Below, piece by piece: positions 8,922 through 17,809 of a stretch of DNA of 64,000 nt. The position numbers were made by a program, and so were the translations under genes. The notes beneath the pieces are model-generated. The model made no database searches. It worked only from the letters and a program-made list of their open reading frames with translations, and was not told the origin of the DNA. How positions within the stretch are numbered: the first letter of the stretch is position 1; each line of letters starts with the position of its first letter. The stretch is from Pseudomonas sp. SJZ074 (GTDB lineage Bacteria > Pseudomonadota > Gammaproteobacteria > Pseudomonadales > Pseudomonadaceae), in NCBI RefSeq assembly GCF_007828215.1, contig NZ_VIUE01000011.1:1-64000 (forward strand), read 5' to 3'.

Positions 8922-9812
8922 TTATGGAATGCGATCAATCACTGCCATGTAGTCAAAGCTGGAAGCGGTGCGATCTGTTCGGACTACGTAAAGGCTGGCT
9001 CCAACTCCCTCAGGAACTATCCAGAATTCGGGGGCGGATTTCTTCTGTTTCGAGGTGGCCCATATCAGTTCGAGTTTTTCCAACGCTACGGGATGGGTTA
9101 CACGGCCAGAGGGCGCATTTGAAATGTAGCTATACAGCTTGGTTTTGAGTTCAAAACGAGAGGTGTAGGGGTAGGGGCCCAGTTGAATGGGGCCGTCACC
9201 GATTATGCTGTCCATCTGTATCTTGGGGGCGTGGTGAAGCTCCTGAATTTCTCGGTGTTCTCTTATTCGGTTCCAAACGGTATGACCCTTTTCGACACAG
9301 CGTTTGATCCATTGTGTTTCTGCTGCTAGCGCAGCGTCCTTCGATTCACAAATCTCAACGGCCTTGAACAGAGGCATTTGCCCTTTTTCAAGAATCTGGG
9401 CGATCTTGGCAGCGGCTCGTTTCGTTCTTGTGTTCGCGGATCTAATGTGGGCTTGCTGGCGGCGGGGGAAATTTCCGGTCTCACCAACATAGAAAGGCTC
9501 CTCAGTCTCCGGGTCAATGATGATGTAGACGAGGTATTGCTTGGAAAGATCATCGTGTAGCTCAGGCTGCGCCTTGGCCGTGGGTCGCCTTTCAATCGTA
9601 TCGGTATTGAAATGGTACACCGGTGAGTGATTTGAGCGCGGGGAGCGAGTGTTCTGCCGATACCATTCCTCCGCAAGTTCAAGCGATCTGAATGAACGAT
9701 GCTCGGCTTCAGGAAAATGGTCGACAGATGCTCGGGCTCCACCGTCCCATCTGTCAAATATTCCTGTATGGCGTCCATGAATCACTGCATAGAATCGAAT
9801 CTTTTTTGCCAT
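8922..9812 (-). CDS. RNase H1 N-terminal (viroplasmin) domain fused to GIY-YIG nuclease
   Basis: This protein has 296 residues from the ATG at 9812; an upstream in-frame TTG at 9821 is an alternative start. Residues 1-52 (KKIRFYAVIHGRHTGIF, then SFRSLELAEEWY) match the viroplasmin/RNase HI N-terminal domain, which grips RNA:DNA hybrids or double-stranded RNA. Residues 92-185 form a GIY-YIG nuclease: YLVYI and FYVGETGN, the conserved Arg117, the metal-binding Glu165 in AAETQWI, and Asn181. The last 110 residues are unrecognised. No RNase H catalytic domain is present. The domain pairing suggests cleavage directed to a hybrid or structured nucleic acid, which is an inference. greB follows 50 bases downstream. 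Confidence 0.8.
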   Translation of the reverse strand: MAKKIRFYAVIHGRHTGIFDRWDGGARASVDHFPEAEHRSFRSLELAEEWYRQNTRSPRSNHSPVYHFNTDTIERRPTAKAQPELHDDLSKQYLVYIIIDPETEEPFYVGETGNFPRRQQAHIRSANTRTKRAAAKIAQILEKGQMPLFKAVEICESKDAALAAETQWIKRCVEKGHTVWNRIREHREIQELHHAPKIQMDSIIGDGPIQLGPYPYTSRFELKTKLYSYISNAPSGRVTHPVALEKLELIWATSKQKKSAPEFWIVPEGVGASLYVVRTDRTASSFDYMAVIDRIP

Positions 9813-10025
9813 CCTGAGCAACCTTGATCTTCATATTTAGAAGGCCTCTATCTCGTACCAGAAATGTGGGCGATCTGCCAGGAGTCATCTGGCTGTTTGC
9901 CGGCTTTGGGGTATGGCTCTGCTAGGATGAATTCGTCGGCGGCTTCGTTTGAGCTGACAAATTACCTCTCGCACCATTGTGTTCTGATGGCTCAAAGCTG
10001 CGGCCCGGAAATTCAAGGAAGGATC

Positions 10026-12245
10026 ATGTCCAAACCAAAATTGCCACCTGAGTCTGAGGTAGTGACCTGGCTGCAAAGGCTTATCGAAAACGACCAGTTG
10101 CTCGAAAACATTAAAGGTCAGGAAATCATCACCTCCATAACAGATGCAATTGGGCAGGATTTTTTCATTCCATCCTTCGGCATCGATTACATCTCTCGAC
10201 GTGCCTCGGCGGAGGCTGCTGGGCACGTACTGGGCCGCCTAGGATTGCTGGAGATTATTTCAATCAACACCAGCATCTCGCTCACCAAGGGGGAAGTGCT
10301 ACGCCCCGACATCCTCTGTTTCAGTCCCGAGTCGAAGACCCTCGTGGTTTTTGAGGTTAAACGAGCCAGTGAGACTGAGCGGCAGACTGTTACCGAGCTT
10401 GCAGGTTATGAACAGGAACTGCGGAACCTGCTGCCATTCCTGGGCAATTTCGATATTTGTTTTGTCGTGGTGGCTGCAGACTGGTCGACGCTTCTGACAC
10501 ACGCAGTCGGTAGCATGAATGCATGGTCGGGCAAGCAATGCTTGGCGCTCAAGCTGGTGTCTATTGAGTCCTCATTCGCGCTGCAGGCCCATCTGCCCGA
10601 AGCTTGGCATCTCACCGGTAGCGTGAAGCTGCCACCGGAGGCATTGCCCTCGATCGATCTGTACCTGGTCGAAAAATCAGCGGATGCCATCGACGACGAA
10701 GGCGATGAAAATGATGGTGGACAGGCAGAGGGGAATGGCGCTGACGAACGACTGCCGCCACGTTTAGTGATGACCGCAATGGACATCATTGCTCGTGCAG
10801 GCGACAGGGCAGGATCACACGGCTTCATGATGCTGTGGCGGGACGTCAATGGCTACGGGCGAGGGCGGTGGTGCATCACGCTGTGCGCCATCGACCCCTA
10901 CTCCATGTACGCCTGGTGCAAGGAGCACGGGTTGTCGCAGCGTGATTCTGACGCTTCTTTGTTTCTGGACAGCCGCAAGGCCGATATTGCGGGTCAGACG
11001 CCTGCCACAATCTACGACCTTGCCAAGGCAGCCTACCCGATTCTGCAGGAGCAGTTTGAGCCTGAGTTCAGCGGAGACTTTTGTTGGCAAATGAAGGCTC
11101 GGCAATATCGTCTAAGAGGGGTGCCTACCAGGTTCGAGTTCTGGGGTAGTCTCGGACAACACGCGCGGGAGTTCGTCTGTAACCCGGCCGTGCGGAACTG
11201 GTACATGCCCTATATGAGCCAAAACCAACTCGACTGGACAGACCCTGTCGTGGCTATGCCATTGATAGAGAACTTGTCGGCAGGAGTGCCGTTCCCGGGG
11301 GGGACAATCAAGTGCAGTGATGCCTTCCTCGTGGGCCGGGCGCTGGGTGATCTCGCCTTGGCCGCTTTCAATGCAGCACCTGATAAAGAGCATGCGGCGA
11401 GAATTGAGCCTATGGTTGAGTGGGCCCAGTTGGAGGCGCTCCGTTATGCGATCGAAATGAAGCAGATGTATGACGTGACGGAAGAAATCGTCACTCCTAT
11501 ACCCATGCTGTCCAACGATCCGTCCAGGAAACTCCAGGCAACGGAGGATCTTGCGAAATGGGTGCGGACGGATCTGATCAGTGATCGGCATCCGTTCCAT
11601 CAGGCGTGTTTTGATCTGGGTTTGCGGGAAGCAATGCTGTTCAGATTGTCTGAGGAAGGAAGCATTGATCGCTTTCCTCCTGATCGACGTCACCAGGCAG
11701 CCTTGTTAATTCGGCGCATCCTGAAAGGGGCGATTCTGCGGATGAAGGGTAGTCAAGGTCAGCTTTTACAGTCTGCGGAATATCGCGATTTCGAAGAATA
11801 CGTGGCCCCGCATTTATCTTCTTGTCTGGACGAGCAGGGGGACGTCGACGGCGTGCGGTTGGATGCAGTGCTTGATGAGATTCCAGATCTTGAACTACTC
11901 AGAGCGTTTCCCGGCACATTCGTAAAAGGGATCGATTCAATCGTTCCAGTCGTTCTTCACACCGTTAGCCCAGCTTTTCCCGTGACTGTCGATTGGGAGT
12001 GGTTGAAGTCTGGCGTGAGGGCGTTGTTCGAAGAGGGGGATCATCGCCCGGCAGTTATTTTTAACCAGGACGGTACGGTGGGGACTGGTCGGATTATGGG
12101 AATCGGCAAATTCCTCTCACCCATCATGGATCCTGACGTGGAGGTTTATCTTCTCGATGAAACATCAGCACGGAACATTGCCATGAAAATGACGTGGGAA
12201 GAGGTGAAGGATTTCTATGCTAAACGCAGCGAAGCATTTGGATGA
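10026..12245 (+). CDS. Large PD-(D/E)XK nuclease-like protein, 739 residues
   Basis: The start is set at 10026, where an AGGAAGG ribosome site precedes ATG; upstream in-frame codons lack one. Residues 85-135 look like a PD-(D/E)XK nuclease core: RPD (Asp95), then VVFEVKR (Glu110, Lys112), followed by a helix with TVTELAGYEQEL. An acidic linker (about residues 215-235) separates this from a roughly 500-residue C-terminal part I cannot assign. That part has no P-loop or membrane segment that I can see. It is transcribed divergently from the GIY-YIG/greB pair across a 213-base gap. A defence or DNA-processing role is inferred only. Confidence 0.75.
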   Translation: MSKPKLPPESEVVTWLQRLIENDQLLENIKGQEIITSITDAIGQDFFIPSFGIDYISRRASAEAAGHVLGRLGLLEIISINTSISLTKGEVLRPDILCFSPESKTLVVFEVKRASETERQTVTELAGYEQELRNLLPFLGNFDICFVVVAADWSTLLTHAVGSMNAWSGKQCLALKLVSIESSFALQAHLPEAWHLTGSVKLPPEALPSIDLYLVEKSADAIDDEGDENDGGQAEGNGADERLPPRLVMTAMDIIARAGDRAGSHGFMMLWRDVNGYGRGRWCITLCAIDPYSMYAWCKEHGLSQRDSDASLFLDSRKADIAGQTPATIYDLAKAAYPILQEQFEPEFSGDFCWQMKARQYRLRGVPTRFEFWGSLGQHAREFVCNPAVRNWYMPYMSQNQLDWTDPVVAMPLIENLSAGVPFPGGTIKCSDAFLVGRALGDLALAAFNAAPDKEHAARIEPMVEWAQLEALRYAIEMKQMYDVTEEIVTPIPMLSNDPSRKLQATEDLAKWVRTDLISDRHPFHQACFDLGLREAMLFRLSEEGSIDRFPPDRRHQAALLIRRILKGAILRMKGSQGQLLQSAEYRDFEEYVAPHLSSCLDEQGDVDGVRLDAVLDEIPDLELLRAFPGTFVKGIDSIVPVVLHTVSPAFPVTVDWEWLKSGVRALFEEGDHRPAVIFNQDGTVGTGRIMGIGKFLSPIMDPDVEVYLLDETSARNIAMKMTWEEVKDFYAKRSEAFG

Positions 12246-13134
12246 GCGCTCTCTCCTTGGGTACCGATGGTGTTCACCTGGCGTTTAGACGAAATCGAAG
12301 TTGGCGTAGCGCCGTCTACGGGTAAGGGAATGGCAATGGGAAGCTTGTGGGGCTTCGTCCATTGCCGTGGTATGGCTTTAGTCTCGCAGCCAGTAAGGAG
12401 GGATATCCAAGCCAAGCTCTTCCAACGCCATGTAGATGACCCGTATTGTCTCTGCACAGACTTCACTGATTGAGGATCTCAAGCCCATTGAGGCAATCGC
12501 TCATTCAGACCTGGGCGGTGAATTCGCACTGGAAAGAGTGCTGGGGCATTTGGTGGAACGTCGACTCTGTGATGGCTGCTCAGCAAGAACTGCAAATTTT
12601 CTGGCGCTGGCTCGGGACGTATTCCTACCTTGGGCTCTATTCACCAGTCGCGACGCCCTCTCGGCTTACGACATTTTCACGTTTTGTAGGCGGCTGGTGG
12701 CGACCAATGGCTAAGGTTGTTGGTTCGGTTATGGGGATGCGTTGGTTGACCATCGCGTAGTTTTGGCTGGCAATATGGTCAGGCCTCTTCGTGATTGGTG
12801 CTGATGATCATTTGAGCAGGCGGTGGAAAAGACGTGCCGCTAATGATGGCTTAGTGGTCAACCCGTGATCGCGTGTATGTAATTCAGCTCGATAGGAGCG
12901 AGGGACGAATGAGTTTTGTCGCCTCCTCAATCTCGTGGCCGCACATAGGTGCTGTCAGAAATTCAACTCATATACTTGGTGGCGCGCCAATCGTATTTTT
13001 GGGGGGAAAGGTGTGCGTTATGCAGATTTTTGAGGTTCGGCTCGGAGTATCAGTGTCAGAGAGGGGGACGGTCATGAGGCATGACGGGCGGCAAAGTCTC
13101 TGTCGAACTCGCCGTGCATGAATGTGTTTCTGGG

Positions 13135-13163
13135 AAAAGCGGGGTGGGTGAGGCCGCTTTTTT
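13135..13163 (+). terminator. Rho-independent terminator with no matching gene
   Basis: AAAAGCGG (13135-13142) pairs perfectly with CCGCTTTT (13154-13161) and a T-run follows. It points rightward, yet no convincing plus-strand gene lies in the 900 bases before it. It may end an unrecognised small transcript or be a relic. Confidence 0.65.
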
Positions 13164-13204
13164 GCTCCAAATGAAAAAAATTTTGGGGGTGGGGAAATGA
13201 GGGC

Positions 13205-13288
13205 GCATACTCAAAATAGTATGCTTTCGAGGGTATGCATACTATTTTGAATGTCCCGGTTTAAAAGGATTTCAGAGGAAATAGTATG
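13205..13288. repeat. Cluster of inverted repeats near the island's right end
   Basis: TCAAAATAGTATGC (13211-13224) and GCATACTATTTTGA (13237-13250) are perfect inverted 14-mers. A nested pair GCATACT/AGTATGC (13205-13211 and 13218-13224), a palindrome GTATGCATAC (13233-13242) and a third partial copy AAATAGTATG (13279-13288) use the same motif. The array ends about 25 bases from the junction with greB. It could be a recombinase binding region of the mobile element or an operator. Confidence 0.75.
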
Positions 13289-13298
13289 GTAAGTGGGG

Positions 13299-13478
13299 TT
13301 ATAGATTGTTGTCGGCATTTTCCGAGCGATCGCCTTGGGCCGCCGCCTCGCTGACCGCTTGGGTCACTTGAGGGCGGCGCACATGCCAAAGCTCGTGGAA
13401 CTCGGCGCGCATCCGCGCCTCGCCCTCGGGGGTGATCAGCGCGGTGCCAGCGGTGCGAGGTGGGCGATAACGACTCAT
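13299..13478 (-). pseudogene. greB: Host greB truncated by the island
   Basis: Starting at ATG 13478, the first 55 codons read as an N-terminal Gre[21 protein letters not shown], then [14 protein letters not shown] and GDRSENA. After the next codon the frame reads DNNL and stops, so the coiled coil's second helix and the whole C domain are missing. The expected DRSENAEY tip motif is interrupted. The gene sits 34 bases after the ABC permease gene on the same strand, where I recall greB lying in Pseudomonas. The lost 3' part should lie left of this window if a simple insertion occurred. Confidence 0.85.
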
Positions 13479-13512
13479 GGCAACTTCTTGTGGTGGTAAG
13501 GACGAAAGTCTA

Positions 13513-16017
13513 TCAACCCTCGCGCAACACTGTCAGCGGGCTGGCGTTGAGCGCCCGTCGGGTGCCAAACACCCCCGCAGCGCCGATCAGCAGCGCACCC
13601 GCCAGCGGCAACATCAGCAACCATGGGTGCGGATGCCAGGGCAGATCGAAAGCAAAGCGGTAGAGCACCAGGCTGACCAGTTCCGAGCCCAGGGCCGCCA
13701 GCAACCCGCTGACCGCACCCAACAGGCCGAATTCGATGCGTCGGGCCTTGACTAGCATGGGGCGCTCGGCCCCCAGGGCCCGCAGCAGCGCGCCTTGGCG
13801 AATCCGTTCATCCAGGGTGGCTTGCAGGCCGGAGAACAGCACCGCCATGCCCGCCGCCAGGACAAACAGCAGCACGTACTCCACGGCCAGGGTCACCTGG
13901 GCCAGGATGCTGCGCAGTTGTTGCAGCAGGGCTTCGACCTGCAGAATCGTCACCGCCGGAAAGGCCCGGGCCAGGTCGACGATCTGCTGGTCGTGACCGG
14001 CGGCCAGATAGAAGCTGGTGAGGTAGGTGGCCGGCAGGTCCTTCAGGGTGCCGGGTTGGAAGATCATGAAGAAGTTGGGTTGGAAGTTGTCCCAGTTGAT
14101 CTCCCGCAGGCTGGTGACCTTCGCCTCGCGGTTGATGCCTCCCACGCTGAACACCAGCCGGTCGCCCAGCTTGATCTGCAGGTTTTCGGCCACTTTGCCT
14201 TCCACCGACACCCCCGGTATATCGTCCGGCGGCTGCTGCGGCCACCAGTTCCCGGCGGTGACGACGTTTCCTTCCGGCAGGTCCGCGGCCCAGGTCAGGC
14301 TCAGGTCGCGCTGCAGTGCCCGATCCCCGGCCGAGTCCTTGGTGACGAACTCCCTGGCCGGTTCGCCGTTGATGCTGATGAGCCGCCCCGGTACCACGGG
14401 ATAGAGCGGGGCCGATTGCGCCGACAGCTGCAACAGCTTGTCGATGAAGGCCTGCTTGTCATTGGGCAGGATGTTCAGCGCGAAGTAGTTGGGGGCGTTT
14501 TTCGGCAACTGGTTTTGCCAAGTGTCCAGCAACTCGCCGCGCAGCAGGGCGATCAATGCCATGGACAACAGGATCAGGCCGAATGCCAATGCCTGGCCGG
14601 CCGCGGCCAGGGGATGGCGCAGCAACTGGCCGAGCCCCAGCCGCCAGGGCAAGGAAGCGCGGGCGAGCATCCGGCGCAGGCTCTGGAGCAGCAGCAACAG
14701 CAGGCCGCCAAGCACCAGTGCGGCGACGACACCGCCGCCGAGCAGGGCGAAGGTCAGCACCAGGTCCAGGCTCAGGCGCCACATGATCAGGCCAAGGGCA
14801 CCCAGCGCGGCACCATAGACCACCCAGGTACTGGAAGGGATGGGCAGCATGTCCCGGCGCAATACGCGCAATGGCGGCACCCGCCCCAACGCGGCCAGGG
14901 GCGGCAGGGCGAACCCCGCCAGCGCCACCAGCCCTGTGCCGATCCCGGCGATGGCCGGCAACAGCCCGCCGGGCGGTACCGTGGCGGGTAGCAGGTCATG
15001 CAGCAAGGCGAACAGTCCCAATTGGGCGATCCAGCCGAGCAGGGCGCCGCTGAGGCTCGCCAGCAGGCCCAGTACCGTCAGTTGCAGGCTGAACAGCAGC
15101 ATGGTTTCCCGACGTGACAAGCCCAGGCAGCGCAGCAGCGCACTGGCATCGAAACGTCGTGTGGCGAAACGGTTGGCGGAGAGCGCAACCGCGACGCCGG
15201 ACAAGAGCACCGCCACCAGGCTGGCCATGTTCAGGTAGCGCTCGGCCTTGCCCAGGGCGCCACCGATCTGCCGGTTGCCGTCACGGGCATCCTGCAGGCG
15301 CTGGTTGGCTTCCAGGCCTGGCTTGATCAGGTCGCGATAGGTTTGCAGGGCAGACGCCGGGCCTCGCCAGAGGTCGCGATAGCTGACGCGGCTGCCGGGC
15401 TGCACCACGCCGGTGGCTTCCAGATCCTTGAGGTTGATCATGACCCGGGGCGTGAGGCTGTAGAAATTGCCGGCGCGATCCGGTTCGTAAGTCAGCACCC
15501 GGCTCAGGCGCAAGGTGGTGTTGCCGACATCGATGCTGTCGCCGATCTTCAGATCCAGTGCCGTCAGCAGCCGGGCTTCGACCCATGCCTCGCCCGGGTT
15601 CGGTCGTCCGCCGGGCTCTTCCGGGGCAAAGGGGGAAGGGGCGCTCTTCAGTTCGCCGCGCAACGGGTAGAGGTCGTCGGCAGCCTTGACGCTGGAAAGC
15701 TGGATGCCGTTGTCGGTGGCGACGACACTGGAGAACTCCACGACAAGGGCATGCTCCAGGCCCAGCTCGGTGCCGCTGCGGATCTGCTCGGGACGGGCAG
15801 GCGAGCTGCCTTCGAGCAGCAGGTCCGCGCCGAGGAATTCGGTGGCGCGCAGCATCATCGCGCCGTTGAGTCGGGCGCCGAAGTAGCCGATGGCGGTGCT
15901 GGCCGCCACGGCGACCAGCAAAGCGAAAAACAACACACGCAACTCGCCGGCGCGGGCGTCGCGCAACAATTGGCGGACAGCGAGGCTGAACAGGCGCAAC
16001 AGCGGCAAGCGTGCCAT
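13513..16017 (-). CDS. ABC transporter permease, FtsX/YbbP family
   Basis: This 834-residue inner-membrane protein has the MacB/FtsX-type layout of a large YbbP permease: one transmembrane helix near residues 25-45, a periplasmic domain, helix clusters around 260-400 and 410-500, a second soluble part, and three helices at the C terminus. Its ATG at 16017 shares one base with the stop of the ATPase gene (TGATG), indicating translational coupling. YbbA-YbbP systems are thought to move lipophilic substrates out of the inner membrane; the substrate is unknown. The broken greB follows 34 bases downstream. Confidence 0.9.
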   Translation of the reverse strand: MARLPLLRLFSLAVRQLLRDARAGELRVLFFALLVAVAASTAIGYFGARLNGAMMLRATEFLGADLLLEGSSPARPEQIRSGTELGLEHALVVEFSSVVATDNGIQLSSVKAADDLYPLRGELKSAPSPFAPEEPGGRPNPGEAWVEARLLTALDLKIGDSIDVGNTTLRLSRVLTYEPDRAGNFYSLTPRVMINLKDLEATGVVQPGSRVSYRDLWRGPASALQTYRDLIKPGLEANQRLQDARDGNRQIGGALGKAERYLNMASLVAVLLSGVAVALSANRFATRRFDASALLRCLGLSRRETMLLFSLQLTVLGLLASLSGALLGWIAQLGLFALLHDLLPATVPPGGLLPAIAGIGTGLVALAGFALPPLAALGRVPPLRVLRRDMLPIPSSTWVVYGAALGALGLIMWRLSLDLVLTFALLGGGVVAALVLGGLLLLLLQSLRRMLARASLPWRLGLGQLLRHPLAAAGQALAFGLILLSMALIALLRGELLDTWQNQLPKNAPNYFALNILPNDKQAFIDKLLQLSAQSAPLYPVVPGRLISINGEPAREFVTKDSAGDRALQRDLSLTWAADLPEGNVVTAGNWWPQQPPDDIPGVSVEGKVAENLQIKLGDRLVFSVGGINREAKVTSLREINWDNFQPNFFMIFQPGTLKDLPATYLTSFYLAAGHDQQIVDLARAFPAVTILQVEALLQQLRSILAQVTLAVEYVLLFVLAAGMAVLFSGLQATLDERIRQGALLRALGAERPMLVKARRIEFGLLGAVSGLLAALGSELVSLVLYRFAFDLPWHPHPWLLMLPLAGALLIGAAGVFGTRRALNASPLTVLREG

Positions 16018-16700
16018 CAAGGCTCCAGGGGCGCGACCATCTGGCCGGCTTCAAGTCGGATCAGGCGCCGGCAGCGATGGGCCAGGCGTTCGTCGTGGGT
16101 GACCAGCACCAGGGTTGTGCCGCTTTCCTTGTTCAGTTCGAACAAGAGATCGCTGATGCGCTCGCCGGTGTGGCTGTCGAGGTTCCCGGTGGGTTCGTCG
16201 GCGAAGAGCACGTCGGGCTCGGCGGCGAAGGCACGGGCAATGGCCACACGCTGCTGCTCGCCACCGGAGAGCTGGCGAGGCGAGTGGGTCAGGCGCTGGC
16301 CCAGGCCGACCCGTTGCAACAGTTCCGTGGCGCGTTCACGGGCGTCCTTGCGACCGTCCAGCTCCAGGGGCAGCATGACGTTTTCCAGCGCATTGAGGCT
16401 GTCGAGCAGTTGGAACGACTGGAAGACGAAACCGACATGCTCGGCGCGGATCCGCGCCCGTTGGTCTTCATCCAATGCACTGAGAGCCTGCCCGGCGAGG
16501 GTCACTTCACCGCCGCTGGGCAGGTCCAGGCCGGCCAGCAGGCCCAGTAGGGTGGATTTGCCGGAACCGGACGCGCCGACAATGGCCAGGCTGTCGCCCT
16601 TGTTCAATTCCAGGCTGAGTTCGTGCAGGATGGTCAGTTCACCTTCCGCGCTGGGAACCACTTTGCTAAGGTCCTGCGCGGTGAGAATGCTTGAGCCCAT
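16017..16700 (-). CDS. ABC transporter ATP-binding protein, YbbA/LolD type
   Basis: This 227-residue ATPase energises the adjoining YbbP-type permease. It shows Walker A GASGSGKST, the Q-loop FVFQSFQLL, the signature LSGGEQQR, Walker B VLFADEPTGNLD and the switch histidine in LVTHD. The ATG at 16700 lies between divergent genes: tesA starts at 16711 on the other strand, only 11 bases away, so the two promoters must lie within the neighbouring coding regions or overlap. The divergent pairing with tesA is a conserved arrangement in proteobacteria. Confidence 0.93.
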   Translation of the reverse strand: MGSSILTAQDLSKVVPSAEGELTILHELSLELNKGDSLAIVGASGSGKSTLLGLLAGLDLPSGGEVTLAGQALSALDEDQRARIRAEHVGFVFQSFQLLDSLNALENVMLPLELDGRKDARERATELLQRVGLGQRLTHSPRQLSGGEQQRVAIARAFAAEPDVLFADEPTGNLDSHTGERISDLLFELNKESGTTLVLVTHDERLAHRCRRLIRLEAGQMVAPLEP

Positions 16701-16710
16701 GGAGAATCCG

Positions 16711-17316
16711 ATGCGTGTGTGGTTTTTGAGTGCCGGCCTGGCCTTGATGTGCATGGTCCAGAACGCAGCGGCGGGTACAGTCCTGATCGTTGGCGATAGT
16801 ATCAGCGCGGCTTTCGGCCTGGATACCCGGCAAGGCTGGGTGTCGTTGCTCGAGCAACGGCTCAAGGCCGAGGGTTTTGACGACAAAGTAGTCAATGCGT
16901 CCATCAGTGGCGACACCAGCGCAGGAGGCCAGGCACGGCTGCCGACGCTGCTTGCAGCCCATAAGCCGACCCTGGTGATTCTGGAGTTGGGTGGCAACGA
17001 CGGCCTGCGCGGGCAGCCGCCAACACAATTGCAACAAAACCTTGCAGCGATGATCGACGCCTCCCGCGCCAGCGGTGCGAAGGTGCTGCTGCTGGGCATG
17101 CAACTGCCGCCCAATTATGGCCGGCGCTACACCGATGCCTTCGCCAAGGTCTACAGCACCCTGGCCGATGAGAAAAAAGTGCCGCTGGTGCCGTTTTTCC
17201 TCAAGGACGTCGGTGGGGTCCCAGGGATGATGCAGGGTGACGGACTGCACCCGTCCGTCGCGGCCCAGGGCAAGTTGCTGGAAAATGTCTGGCCGACACT
17301 GAAACCGCTGCTTTGA
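16711..17316 (+). CDS. tesA: Multifunctional acyl-CoA thioesterase/arylesterase TesA
   Basis: This 201-residue protein is an SGNH hydrolase that cleaves acyl thioesters and aryl esters in the periplasm. A signal peptide ends near AAAG (residues 19-22). The nucleophile is Ser30 in VGDSIS, the oxyanion residues lie in GGNDGLRG, and the DGLHP motif near the C terminus supplies the catalytic Asp and His. GGAG lies 6 bases before the ATG at 16711. It is divergent from the ABC exporter genes. Confidence 0.94.
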   Translation: MRVWFLSAGLALMCMVQNAAAGTVLIVGDSISAAFGLDTRQGWVSLLEQRLKAEGFDDKVVNASISGDTSAGGQARLPTLLAAHKPTLVILELGGNDGLRGQPPTQLQQNLAAMIDASRASGAKVLLLGMQLPPNYGRRYTDAFAKVYSTLADEKKVPLVPFFLKDVGGVPGMMQGDGLHPSVAAQGKLLENVWPTLKPLL

Positions 17317-17372
17317 CGCTTTTCTAGAGACGGTCTTTCGGCTAATGTGGCGCCCCCGATTTGGAGCCCCCG

Positions 17373-17666
17373 ATGCCGCGTCCTGCCTGGTCCCTGTTTG
17401 CCTACCAACTGATCGAGCCTGACGAACAGCTGGACCTGTTCGCCTGCCAGGAAGTGCGGGTGCATCTGGTGACCCGGCAACTGGAGCTCGGTGGTTCGGC
17501 GGACCGCACGCTCTGCGGCAGCCTGCTGCCGGCCCAGCCGCGCTGGTCGGGCGTCGATCGGCGGATATTCCAGGATCATCGCCTGTGCTCGCTGTGCCGG
17601 GCGATCCTCGAGTCCCAGAAGCGCGGTACCTCCCCGATCTGGCCGGAACTGCGGTTCGAGTTGTAA
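17373..17666 (+). CDS. Conserved hypothetical protein with CxxC pair
   Basis: This small soluble protein has 97 residues. RRIFQDHRLCSLCRAILESQ contains a CxxC that could bind metal or be redox-active, and another Cys lies near residue 25. GGAG upstream supports the ATG at 17373. I do not recognise a family. It lies 56 bases after tesA and may be transcribed with it. Confidence 0.65.
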   Translation: MPRPAWSLFAYQLIEPDEQLDLFACQEVRVHLVTRQLELGGSADRTLCGSLLPAQPRWSGVDRRIFQDHRLCSLCRAILESQKRGTSPIWPELRFEL

Positions 17667-17809
17667 TTTTCAGCTTCGAAACTTGCCCTGTGAGGTGAGC
17701 TGGACGGCAGTGTATCGGACGGACCATCGCCGCTCTCCCCGTAATACCGGGCTGCGGTGTACAATCGCCGTTTTCATACCCTCTGTTCGATCTGCGAAGG
17801 ATGTCCCGG

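Larger units (their letters stand above)
12246..13298. other. Gene-poor end of the island
   Basis: This 1.05-kb stretch between the large nuclease-like gene and the broken host greB holds no gene I can support with confidence. A minus-strand frame at 12378-12488 codes for 36 residues ending ELGLDIPPYWLRD and may be the tail of a lost gene. A terminator on the plus strand at 13135-13163 and a set of inverted repeats at 13205-13288 are listed separately. Base composition is more AT-rich than the core. Confidence 0.5.

Noticed and set aside
12378..12488. 36-residue minus-strand frame ending ELGLDIPPYWLRD
   Set aside because: It looks protein-like but is too short, has no ribosome site and no recognisable family; mentioned only as a possible gene tail.
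12873..13121. 82-codon plus-strand frame ending just before the terminator at 13135
   Set aside because: Residue composition is not protein-like and no start signal is seen, although its position before the terminator is suggestive.
13795..14991. 398-codon plus-strand frame rich in Gln and His
   Set aside because: It is the complement of the ABC permease gene; long antisense frames are common in GC-rich DNA.
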